Part shown: one piece after another, positions 23,946 to 33,300 of the stretch | Layout: each line of letters starts with the position of its first letter | Position numbering within the stretch: position 1 is the stretch's first letter | NCBI GenBank assembly: GCA_002368955.1 | Contig: DFDY01000068.1 | Span: forward strand, 29,029-69,932 | Length of the DNA: 40,904 bases | DNA from: Bacteroidales bacterium UBA3816 | Lineage (GTDB): Bacteria > Bacteroidota > Bacteroidia > Bacteroidales > P3 | Reading direction: 5' to 3' | Position numbers and translations under genes: made by a program | The notes under the pieces: generated by a model | What the model was told of the DNA's origin: nothing | The model's database searches: none | The model's input: only the letters and a program-made list of their open reading frames with translations

Positions 23946-24269
23946 ATGGAGATAAAGATAAAAGATACCACCGTTACCTTGCGCATGACCTTTCGTGCGT
24001 GTATCATCTTCGAGGAAATGACGGGCCGCCGTTTCAGCCTGGAGACTGTCACGGATACCCTTTATTACTTCTACAGCGTGGTTATGGCTTGTGCGCCTGA
24101 CCTCAATATCGACCTCAAAGGATTCATTGCATGGCTTGATGAGAACACCGATGAGCTCACCAACTTCATGAAATGGTTACAGGAAGTCGAAACGCGCAAC
24201 CAATCTTTGCGACGTAAAGACGATGCGCCCGCTGATGAAGTCAAAGACGATGCAAAAAAAAAGGAGTAA
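23946..24269 (+). CDS. Tail assembly chaperone (gpG-like)
   Basis: A 107-residue chaperone that would coat the tape measure protein during tail assembly. It has an N-terminal beta segment (IKDTTVTLRMTFRACIIFEE) and helices typical of the family, ending in a Lys/Asp-rich tail. Just before its stop lies the slippery sequence A AAA AAG (24257-24263), at which a -1 shift extends the product into the next frame. This short form is the gpG-equivalent. Confidence 0.85.
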   Translation: MEIKIKDTTVTLRMTFRACIIFEEMTGRRFSLETVTDTLYYFYSVVMACAPDLNIDLKGFIAWLDENTDELTNFMKWLQEVETRNQSLRRKDDAPADEVKDDAKKKE

Positions 24270-24574
24270 CGGATGCGTTAAGACTACTTGTATACGAATT
24301 CCACATCGTCAGTTACGAATACTTTATGGATAGGATGCAGCCGTGGGAGGTTCCAAGCCTCATCGACGGGCTGCTGTATACCGACCGTAACGCGTGGGAG
24401 CAGACGCGCGCCACAATGGGGGCAATTTACAGCCTCTTTTCAACGAAAAAAATTAAGCCGCGCGACATAATGGCTTTCCCGTGGGAGGATGCCGGCAAAG
24501 AAGTTCAGCAAGTAACTGACGATGACATCAAACGACTACGGCGCAACGCTGAATTAATCAAAAAAAGTTTATGA
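23946..24574 (+). CDS. Tail assembly chaperone, -1 frameshift fusion (gpGT-like)
   Basis: A -1 shift at A AAA AAG (24257-24263) continues as GVTDALRLLVYEFHIVSYEY, then FMDRMQPWEVPSLIDGLLYT, to a TGA at 24574. This gives a 209-residue fusion. The -1 frame is open without stops from the slippery site to 24574, and the region before the first ATG (24326) is clearly protein-like, which supports translation by frameshift rather than an independent start. GpG/gpGT-like pairs before the tape measure gene are conserved in long-tailed phages. A separately initiated 82-residue product from 24326 is possible but less likely. Confidence 0.85.
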
Positions 24575-26184
24575 ACGATTACAGAACAAAACTAACGGCC
24601 GACACCTCGCAGCATGATAATGCACTCAGACGAAGTGCCAGTCAGGTTTACCAGTACGAAAAGCAAGTCAGCAAAGCCAAAGGGCAGATTGGTGACTTTG
24701 TGAAAGGCGGACTTGGTAAACTGATTCCCGCATTAGGGCTGGCAGGTGGCGCGCTGGGAGTATTCAACAAAGCACTCAAAGAAAACGATATCCTGGGGGA
24801 TAAGGTGGCGGTAGCCATGGCTGGAGCCACGGGAGCCATAGACGGCTTTGTGCGTTCACTCACCACGGGAACCCTCGACGCCTTCAACCGAAAACTCCAC
24901 GATATCGTAGAGACGGCAAAGCAGACCGCCCGTGAGCTGGATAACTACGGCACCGCGTCGACAGTCAACGACTATGAATTGCGTTGGCGCGAATCCAGAA
25001 TCAACGAATTGCGGGCAAAGAAAGCCTCACAAGGCAGCATTACCGCTGAGGAAGAAAACGAGGTAAAGCGACTGACCGGTGAAATCCGCGACATTGCGCG
25101 GTCCATGGCCACGGGTGCCAACAAGGTGCAGCAAGCAATCCTCGACGAATTCCGAGCCCTGATGAGCGCGCCGATCAGCCGTGACAAACTTTTCAAGTAC
25201 ATTATTGGAGCCGGTAACGGCACCATTGATTGGGAGGCGCAAATGAAAAAGTATGCGCCCACGGAACGAGCCGTCACGTCTGATGACAGCGACGTGATTA
25301 TCTGGGAGAAATTCTTTGCAGGCGGTCCCAACCAAAAAGCCCAATATGAATTCTGGAAAACCATTGGTTCTATCCTCGACACGGATAAATTCAAGCAGCT
25401 ATTTGACTACGCAAACGCGGGCCTCACATGGATGGACCGTGCCAGCCAGATAGAACGCCGCGCCGGTTCCATGACGCGTGGAGGCGGTGGAGGTAAGAAA
25501 ACGGCCGCGCCCACCTATCCGGCCGACTTCCCTGACAAAGACCTGTTCCTACAGTGGCAGATGCTGCCCAGCATTGGCAACGCCGTGGAGGATTTCGTGC
25601 CCCAAATAGCAGGCGTTACCGATGCCACGGAAAGGTGGGAAACGTCGCTGGAGGCGGTATTGGATACAGCCAACAGACTGTACCCCACCATGTCGGAAAA
25701 CCTCACCAACGTGGCCGGTATATTGGGCACGCTGTCTGGAGCCGTGGGGGACCTTGGAAGCGCGTTTGACAGCACGGCCATGTCTGCCACAGCCATTATG
25801 GGACAAGCCATTGCCACCATGCTGAAAGGTTACGCCACGGCTACGGCTGAAGCTGCTGAATTGGGCCCGCTGGCATGGGCTGGATTTGCCGCTGGAGGTA
25901 TTGCCCAGGTGGCCGCCGTCATCGCGCAGATGAAATCGTTAGGTGCATTCGCAAACGGCGGTATCGTGGGCGGGAATACCACCATTGGGGATTATAACCT
26001 GGCACGCGTCAACAAGGGTGAAATGATACTGAATGAGCGTGAACAAACCCACCTATGGCAGATGCTTAACGGATTGGCCGTTGGCGGTTCTACGGGCACG
26101 GGCGAGGTTGTATTCAGGATATCCGGTTCCGACCTTGTGGGTACCCTTGATAATCACAACCGCAAAGCAGGGAGGGTGCTATGA
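24571..26184 (+). CDS. Tape measure protein
   Basis: A 537-residue tape measure protein that sets tail length. At the usual 0.15 nm per residue it predicts a tail of about 80 nm, short for a siphovirus. Helical N-terminus (DNALRRSASQVYQYEKQVSK), a hydrophobic Gly/Ala segment (LGKLIPALGLAGGALGVF) and a second at about 415-465 (AIMGQAIATMLKGYATATAE, PLAWAGFAAGGIAQVAAVIA). The C-terminus shows the FANGGIVGGNTTIGDYNLAR and GEMILNE block common to these proteins. It overlaps the chaperone fusion gene (ATGA) and the next gene by 4 nt. Confidence 0.9.
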   Translation: MNDYRTKLTADTSQHDNALRRSASQVYQYEKQVSKAKGQIGDFVKGGLGKLIPALGLAGGALGVFNKALKENDILGDKVAVAMAGATGAIDGFVRSLTTGTLDAFNRKLHDIVETAKQTARELDNYGTASTVNDYELRWRESRINELRAKKASQGSITAEEENEVKRLTGEIRDIARSMATGANKVQQAILDEFRALMSAPISRDKLFKYIIGAGNGTIDWEAQMKKYAPTERAVTSDDSDVIIWEKFFAGGPNQKAQYEFWKTIGSILDTDKFKQLFDYANAGLTWMDRASQIERRAGSMTRGGGGGKKTAAPTYPADFPDKDLFLQWQMLPSIGNAVEDFVPQIAGVTDATERWETSLEAVLDTANRLYPTMSENLTNVAGILGTLSGAVGDLGSAFDSTAMSATAIMGQAIATMLKGYATATAEAAELGPLAWAGFAAGGIAQVAAVIAQMKSLGAFANGGIVGGNTTIGDYNLARVNKGEMILNEREQTHLWQMLNGLAVGGSTGTGEVVFRISGSDLVGTLDNHNRKAGRVL

Positions 26185-28901
26185 TGTATTACGGATACTT
26201 TCGGAGCATTGACACTTCGGTGGACCCCTTAGGCCAGCAGTACAAAGTGGAGATCATCACCGATTTTGGGGATGGTGACGGGTACAACTACCTATTCAAC
26301 GTCTATAGCGGCCAGCAAGATATCCCCACCGAGGGCACGGAACTGACCATGTGTGCACGCCCATTCGTGGTGAAGTATGAGGGGGAGGCGGGCAATGTGT
26401 ACAAGCCTTATAAGTGTTCGACGGCAACGGTGCGTTTCATGATGGCCGGATTGAATGAGAATTTGTTCGCCAACAGCAGCCGCCGTGTGATGGTGGCATT
26501 GCTGAAAAGGAACAATAACGTGGTGCTGAAAAACGGCCGTTACGTCGACACCTCCAACGGGGAGCGGGATTGCGGAATCCGTCCCGTGAGCATTCAAACC
26601 AGCGAAAATGACGCGTGGTGGGGCTATACCTTCAAGGATTTGGACCGCGCCCTGTACACTGTAGAATGGGTAGGATTTGCCACGCCCAATGTGTACAATC
26701 AGCGTTACACTCTGACGCGTCAGGAATTCGAGCTGGAGTGCCAGGATGCACTTTCCACCCTCCAGTACTGCCAAATCGTAGAAAACGAATCTTATCAATC
26801 TTTCATGGAATTCTTACAAGCAGCCGTCAAGCGGCTGGGGGTGTACACGCACCTGTACTTTCCGACGGCGGTTTACGTGCCGGATACGGTGCTCACCTCC
26901 AGCTTGCGGCGGTTGATCTTCAACCCGCAGAATTTCTATGATGAGAGCGAAAAAACATACGACTACCTACTGCCCATACTGTCGGAGCTGATGGCGGCCA
27001 TTGGGTGCACCATGGTGGCGTATGGGGACAGCCTGTACGTCATCCAGTACGATGCCGTGGCCGCTGGCTTCAACTACTACTACCATTATGAGTTGGTCCG
27101 CGCCTCCAGGGGGTATTTTGGACTGCCCAACGAGGGCTATTATAACCATGTGGGCACGGCGTTGCGTAGCTACCCCGTGACGCTGGGGAAAGATACTTTC
27201 AAAGGGGTGGATACGAATATCAGCGTGGAAGAAGTCTACAACAAAATGACGCTTACCACCAACGAAAAGGTGCCGGACACATTGCTGCCTGACATCAAGG
27301 ATGGAGAGCTGATGACGGCCAAAGTGTGGGTGATACCACCGCAAGCATGGCAGGGTACACCCGCCAGCCGTTGCATAGGCGGTATGTTGGCGGCCATGGA
27401 CGGCAAAATCAAAAACTACTGCTGGGACAATAGCAGCCACACGGAAAGAAGTTACAACAGCTTTTCGAGCCCGTTGATTGCTAACGACTTCATGGAGGAT
27501 TTCAGCGGGAGTTGCATTGTGCATGGTGCCCGCTTTGAAAGCACCATTGACGGGGAGAACGTAACGACGGGTAAGAAATCCGGCATTATGCTATGGTGCC
27601 ATTATGGCAGCAGCGGAACGTCCGACCATTTGCCCTTACTGAAATTGTCTGACACCATGGTGAGGAAACGCGCTGATGGCGTGGCCCTCAAAGGTGACGT
27701 GACGTTTTACCGTGGACTATTTCCCGTGGGCATGGTGGACGATGAGGATGACGAGGAGTTCACCGCGACAAACGCATATATGAGGGCGCGCGTAAAGATT
27801 GTAACCTACAGCGGGCGTACCCTCTACTTCCACCCCACCAGCCTGAATTCGACTGAGTGGCGGCCGTATATGTGGAATACCTACCCCGGTTACGCAGAAT
27901 TGCCCATCGGTAACAGCGACAATTTCGACAAGCAGAAATTTGACCGCGCACGCGGGTTCCAGGACACCAACTGTGACGGTGGCGGGCTGGTTATCCCACT
28001 GCCTGACGATATCACCGGGAGCGACGAAATTATGACACTCACCGTGGATTTCTACAGGCACAATGCGCGCGAAACTAACGGATCGCAGACGGTGTGTATA
28101 TTCATCAGCGGTTTATCGATGGCCACAGTCAGCAGGTCCGATGACGAATTGGCAGAAGAATACGACACGTGCCTGTCGGTGGTGTTCGATGACAACGAAA
28201 TCGTGGCCAAAAACGAGGAAACGGCACGCCTCAGCAGTAACTACCTCAACAACTCCAAAGGGTACATCTTTCAAACCTACCTTGACGGCATATATTGGCA
28301 GCTGAGGAACCTAACCAACATTGCCACGGGAATATGTGGCAGTCCAGAGGTGCACCGGCTGGCCAACAAATACAACCAATACCATGATGCCCACATATCG
28401 GTATCAACCACCATCCACTACCACCATGGCGTGCGCCCATGGAGCCGGATAGTGTGGCCCACGCAGATGGCGGGTAAGGTATTCGTTGTTGACAGCATGG
28501 AGTTGGATTTTGAGTACGACGAGGCCAAAATAACCCTGTTGGATAAGGTTGTCAGCAGCAATGTGCCAGAGATAACCACCAAGTACTACGACAAAGCCAC
28601 GGGCATTAACCTGGGAACAACGGAATATAACCCCACAGCCGGCCCCCGCGGTGACGGATGGCGCGGGTACACGTACCCCAATAACACCTATTACGACCGT
28701 CAGGAAGTTATCAGCAACTTCGACACGGATAGGGATTACGGCACGTTGGACGAATCTATCGATAAGAAGTCGGAGGCGTGCGTGAAATTTGAGCCCATGT
28801 TCACCGATGACGGCATATATGCCATGGTGGCCATACCCACTGACAACGTGACAGTGGAAATTGACGAAAACGGAAACTTAATACTTAATCAAAATGCCTA
28901 A
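26181..28901 (+). CDS. Tail tip/hub protein
   Basis: A 906-residue protein directly after the tape measure, where distal tail, hub or baseplate proteins are encoded. N-terminal beta segments (SIDTSVDPLGQQYKVEIITD) recall distal-tail proteins, and residues 180-330 contain FMEFLQAAVKRLGVYTHLYF. No catalytic motif is evident. I do not recognise a named family, so the call rests on position, size and beta-rich composition. It overlaps the next gene by 8 nt. Confidence 0.75.
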   Translation: MMYYGYFRSIDTSVDPLGQQYKVEIITDFGDGDGYNYLFNVYSGQQDIPTEGTELTMCARPFVVKYEGEAGNVYKPYKCSTATVRFMMAGLNENLFANSSRRVMVALLKRNNNVVLKNGRYVDTSNGERDCGIRPVSIQTSENDAWWGYTFKDLDRALYTVEWVGFATPNVYNQRYTLTRQEFELECQDALSTLQYCQIVENESYQSFMEFLQAAVKRLGVYTHLYFPTAVYVPDTVLTSSLRRLIFNPQNFYDESEKTYDYLLPILSELMAAIGCTMVAYGDSLYVIQYDAVAAGFNYYYHYELVRASRGYFGLPNEGYYNHVGTALRSYPVTLGKDTFKGVDTNISVEEVYNKMTLTTNEKVPDTLLPDIKDGELMTAKVWVIPPQAWQGTPASRCIGGMLAAMDGKIKNYCWDNSSHTERSYNSFSSPLIANDFMEDFSGSCIVHGARFESTIDGENVTTGKKSGIMLWCHYGSSGTSDHLPLLKLSDTMVRKRADGVALKGDVTFYRGLFPVGMVDDEDDEEFTATNAYMRARVKIVTYSGRTLYFHPTSLNSTEWRPYMWNTYPGYAELPIGNSDNFDKQKFDRARGFQDTNCDGGGLVIPLPDDITGSDEIMTLTVDFYRHNARETNGSQTVCIFISGLSMATVSRSDDELAEEYDTCLSVVFDDNEIVAKNEETARLSSNYLNNSKGYIFQTYLDGIYWQLRNLTNIATGICGSPEVHRLANKYNQYHDAHISVSTTIHYHHGVRPWSRIVWPTQMAGKVFVVDSMELDFEYDEAKITLLDKVVSSNVPEITTKYYDKATGINLGTTEYNPTAGPRGDGWRGYTYPNNTYYDRQEVISNFDTDRDYGTLDESIDKKSEACVKFEPMFTDDGIYAMVAIPTDNVTVEIDENGNLILNQNA

Positions 28902-29670
28902 TAGAAGTTATAATTTAGGGCGCATTTTGCCCAAATTCAAGGGCAACTATACGGCCGAAACCGAATACAACTACCTTGACATCGTGTATTACAACGGGAG
29001 TTCCTACGTTGCGAAGCAAACCACAACCGGGAATGTACCCACCAATACCACCTACTGGGATATCGTGGCGGCCGCTGGGCAAATGTCCGGCACGCTGACA
29101 GCAGACCAAATAACGGCCATTGTTACGCAGGTGCTGGCCACGGCGGGTTTGGTTGTGGATGCCAGCTACGTGCATACTGACAACAACCTGACCAATGCCA
29201 TGGTGGCGGCCATCGGTAACATAACCACGCCCGGCACGGGAGTACTAACCATCAAAAAGAACGGCACCACCATTGGCACCTTCAGCGCGGATGCCGCCGG
29301 CAACACCACCATCGACCTGACGGTGCCCACATCGGTGACTGACCTCAACGGTGGCAGTGGCGTGTTCAAAGCCATGGGTAGCGTGAAGTTGTCAGGGGAT
29401 GCCGGCGTGATCGAGGCGTTGAAACCTGCCATGGTGTATAGATTCCTTGAAAACCTCACCTCATTGCAGGTTTCCGGGTTGTCGTACTCAGCCAGCGACA
29501 GCACCAAGCTGTCAGACACTCAGCATTCCTTCCTCTACTTCACCGCCGGGGCCTCATTCGTCATGACCATTCCAGCGGAATGCAAGTGCAACACTACCGC
29601 AATCGAAGAGGGTTACACATATAAGGTTGAAGTGGAGGGTAATTTATTCACAGTCACCAAATATCAGTAA
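28894..29670 (+). CDS. Tail fibre protein with carbohydrate-binding-like N-terminus
   Basis: A 258-residue fibre protein. The segment GNYTAETEYNYLDIVYYNGS followed by YVAKQTTTGNVPTNTTYWD is the short carbohydrate-binding-like module seen at the start of many phage fibres. A low-complexity Thr/Val/Gly/Asn-rich shaft follows (GVLTIKKNGTTIGTFSADAA), then a beta-rich end. It would be an adhesin or an adaptor for the larger fibre downstream. Confidence 0.78.
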   Translation: MPNRSYNLGRILPKFKGNYTAETEYNYLDIVYYNGSSYVAKQTTTGNVPTNTTYWDIVAAAGQMSGTLTADQITAIVTQVLATAGLVVDASYVHTDNNLTNAMVAAIGNITTPGTGVLTIKKNGTTIGTFSADAAGNTTIDLTVPTSVTDLNGGSGVFKAMGSVKLSGDAGVIEALKPAMVYRFLENLTSLQVSGLSYSASDSTKLSDTQHSFLYFTAGASFVMTIPAECKCNTTAIEEGYTYKVEVEGNLFTVTKYQ

Positions 29671-29672
29671 TC

Positions 29673-30026
29673 ATGGCAAACAAGAATTTTTTTCACAAGG
29701 GCGAAGATATCCTCATCTACGCCAGCGATTCTGGAGACGGCGTTTTCACTACTGAAATGGCCAGCGAAATGATAGTATACCGCGATGACGTGGTGCCGTC
29801 ATCCGAAACAGCAGAACAATTGATTGCAACCACCCGCAGCGTCAGCAACGACAAAGTGCTGTTCAGCATTGCGTACACTGACACCTACGACATGGAGGAA
29901 GGCCCGTACACCGCCGAAATGCGCTGGACTGACGGGGACGGGAAGAAGCACTCCATTATCAAGAAAAGCACCTTCACGCTGACCAACAGCGGCATGGCGG
30001 TGTTAGACCAAGCACAGGAGGGTTAA
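29673..30026 (+). CDS. Hypothetical tail protein
   Basis: A 117-residue beta-rich protein (EMRWTDGDGKKHSIIKKSTF, TLTNSGMAVL) between two fibre genes, starting 2 nt after the previous stop. Probably a tail-fibre connector. No family recognised. Confidence 0.65.
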   Translation: MANKNFFHKGEDILIYASDSGDGVFTTEMASEMIVYRDDVVPSSETAEQLIATTRSVSNDKVLFSIAYTDTYDMEEGPYTAEMRWTDGDGKKHSIIKKSTFTLTNSGMAVLDQAQEG

Positions 30027-30028
30027 AA

Positions 30029-30391
30029 ATGGCAGAATTCACAGTTGAACCCGGCAGCGTTGAATTCATGATCGGCAACGGTGGGGACCAAGTGTGCACC
30101 GGCGGCGGTGGCGTGACGCTGGAGATAGGCAAAGCCACTCCAGACATCGAGCCGTCATGCGGTGGCGTGGAATTCACCATAGTGGCGCAAGTGCTGGGAG
30201 GCGGGAGAGCAACCCAGCCGCGACTGACGCAAGGGGAATACGACGCATTGCCGGAAAAAGACCAATCCACCCTGTACTTGGTGGTTGATGAAAACGACAG
30301 CCTCATCAGAATCTACGTTGGCTATGAGCTCATAGCTGAAGCAGACGAAAGCGGGGCTTTCACTTACACATTTCCTTTCACTTTATCTTAA
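30029..30391 (+). CDS. Upper tail fibre-like protein
   Basis: A 120-residue protein. The block LTQGEYDALPEKDQSTLYLV followed by VDENDSLIRIYVG is typical of short upper tail-fibre or baseplate-attachment proteins. The N-terminus is Gly-rich. It lies 6 nt before the giant DGR target gene and may anchor it. Confidence 0.7.
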   Translation: MAEFTVEPGSVEFMIGNGGDQVCTGGGGVTLEIGKATPDIEPSCGGVEFTIVAQVLGGGRATQPRLTQGEYDALPEKDQSTLYLVVDENDSLIRIYVGYELIAEADESGAFTYTFPFTLS

Positions 30392-30397
30392 TAAACT

Positions 30398-33300
30398 ATG
30401 GCAACAGATTTGACACCCTTAAAAGGGAAAAGAAAAGGGCAAAAATGGTCCGCTGAGGAATCCAATACCTTAGTGGAAGCCGTTGAGGAATGCCAGGGGG
30501 CCGTGCACGGCATATCGGTGAACGGTGGCGAAACGCTAACCCCTGACAGCGAGGGTAAAATCAATATCCAGTTCAGCGACGCTGAATACTACCAACAATT
30601 GCGCCTCATGTACGGGGACACCGAATTGTCGGATGGTGACAGCATTTTGGCCGCAAACAAAAATATCAAACTCAAAGTCCAATTCATCGAAACCCGCGTG
30701 GCTACCGGCCAGGCAACCCACAAGATTGTGACGTTGACCATTGGCAGCTATGTGGACCGCAATTTCCAATCTGTGGGACAAAACAGTGACACATGGGTGG
30801 AGGTGGATTTGGCCAGCGTGTTGCAGTCAGGTTCCCAAACCCTGACGGTGGGCATCACCAACACTTCCAACCTCGAACCGTGGACCATGCTTGCACAAGT
30901 CATCGTGGCCAACCTTTCGTTGGAGGTGCCCAACAACACGGCCGTGGCACAATGGTACGACACGCCAAAGATAGCAGCTTCCCAAATGGATATGCTATTC
31001 TATGTGGGAGGTGCCGTTGATAAGACGTTATACGTCCAGTTTTACGACACCGCCGGCAACGCATTGTTGGCCACGCCCCAAACTAAGACTTTCACGTCGG
31101 AGGAACAATATACCTCCAACCCCTACACGCTGACCACATCAGCGTTAGTCAGCAACCGCGGATTTTTCACCCAGGAGGGCGTGCACAAAGTGGCCGCATG
31201 GCTGGAGTGCACCGTGGGTAATCAGACCATTGTTACTGACACTATCACCCTTGAAGTTATCATCATCCCTGACGCAAACCTGTGCACCTCAACGTATGTG
31301 GCCGTCCAGGAACTGCCCACGTTGGCGGTAAACTATGAGCTCACCCAGTTGTGCCGTTACACTGTTTACAGTCCCAATAGCCCAACGGATTTGATATTTA
31401 AAGTAACAGACGAAAACAGCATCTACGAATATCTGCGTGTGGTGAAAACGGGAGCGGAAAACGGCGTGCCATACACGTTGTCTGCCTCGATCGAGATTGA
31501 AGCAGCCGCCCAGGAACTCCCGCTGGATTGCTACTTGCGCATCTTTGAGGGCGCAACACGGCTGTATTCCCACTATTTGGGCGTGGATAACAGCATCAAT
31601 TACGCGCCGGAAAGCGGTTACGATTTTTATTTCAATCCTAAGGTTAGAAGCAACCAGGATGATGACAAAGCAGTCATCTATAACGCCAAAGATGGTTCCG
31701 TGGTGCCGGCCAACATCAGCGGCATCCAGTTTATGGATTCCGTCAACGGCGTTGGTGGTAGCGGATGGGTGACTGACAGCGAGGGGCAAAAGTGTTTCCG
31801 TATCCCGGCGGGCGCAACCCTCGAAATCATGTACGACGCTTTCGCTGACATCCTCAGCGACGCAAATAGCCTTGCACACAAGTTGAGCATAGAGGTTGAC
31901 TTCGCGGTCCGCAATGTAACCAACGAAAGCGACCCAATTTTCCAAATGTGCCAGTATCGTGCCAGCGGTTTGCCCGTGGGCCTCATGATGAAACCAATTG
32001 AGGGCTGGTATATGACCACGGAATCCGCATCGTTTGAAAGCTGTTCCGTGGCATGGCAGGAAGGTGTCAGAACCCACATGGTTGCAAGCGTGTTTCCCGG
32101 CCAGACGTTGCGCGGTGACGATGGCACGCAGTACACGTTGAATGCCGTTAAGCATTATATCAATGGTGTCATCAACCGTGAAAACATCTTTTCGCCGTCA
32201 GGAAGCAGCGCGGAACCCGTGGCCGTGGGTGCAACCTCTATCCGCATAGGACAGGGCGCATGGGACACCGGCAACGACGTGGTGGCGGCAGCGGATATCG
32301 ATATCTACTGCATCCGCGTGTACAAAGATAACTACCACCTGACTGAGGAAAAGGTGCGCCAAAACCGCCTATCCTGTATTCCCACGTCAGCTGGCAAAAA
32401 ACTGTTCTATCGGCGCAACAAGATTACGGGAACCAACGGCATTGATTTCTACAAAGCCCAGGAAGCCGGGTATAACACCATTTTGTGGCACGGATATGGC
32501 GTTGACAAGTCCAACGGCCACAGTTCCGACAAGGGCACCAACAACGAGGGCCGTTTGGATATCCACATCTATGGGGACACCGCCCACAGCGGAAGCCTTT
32601 ACGGCGGCGCGATGAAGGGCCAGGGAACCACGGCCATGTTATACCCCCATTGGAATATATCATTGAAAGGTTCAGGGGAAGCCGGCGTGGTGGCTCGTTT
32701 CGTGTCAGAGGATGGCACCAACGACTACACGGGTTACAAATACGCCCTGGAGGAAGGGGACGCAAAAGCCAAAAAGTTGGTGGGTAAAATCAATTACGCA
32801 TCGTCCATGCAGTCGCACAAGATGGGCGCAACGGCACTGTACAACGACCTGTACCGCCAAATCGTGACGGATACGGCCGTGGACTTCGACGGTGGCCAGC
32901 GCGTGTGCGTGAAAGAAAAACCTTTCCTCTACTTCACGCTTCCTGAAGGTGCCGAGGAACCTATCTTCCAAGGTTTAATGACCTTTGGCCCCGGTAAGGC
33001 TGATAAGCCCACATGGGGATTCGGTGTCGAGGGTAGCGGCGTGCTGTCGATGATTGAGGGTGCGGACAACAACCAGCACCTCACCGATATGCGCGTGCCG
33101 TGGACCACTGACGGCAAAATCACCTATGACGCAGAGGGAGAGGGTTTTGTTTATGCTGGCGGGCAGCACTTGGATTTCGACTATGGCGAAACTGATAGTG
33201 AAGAACTGCCCACGGCATTGCAGGTGCGCCGTTGGTGTCGTATCTGGAACTTCATTTACCTGTGTTATACCGATATCGAATGTTGGGACGGCACCCTCGA

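Noticed and set aside
26967..27524. Long minus-strand open frames opposite the late genes (for example 26967-27524, 31289-32155, 17758-18321)
   Set aside because: They are shadows of well-supported + strand genes, with unnatural His/Val/Gly-rich composition and no start signals.
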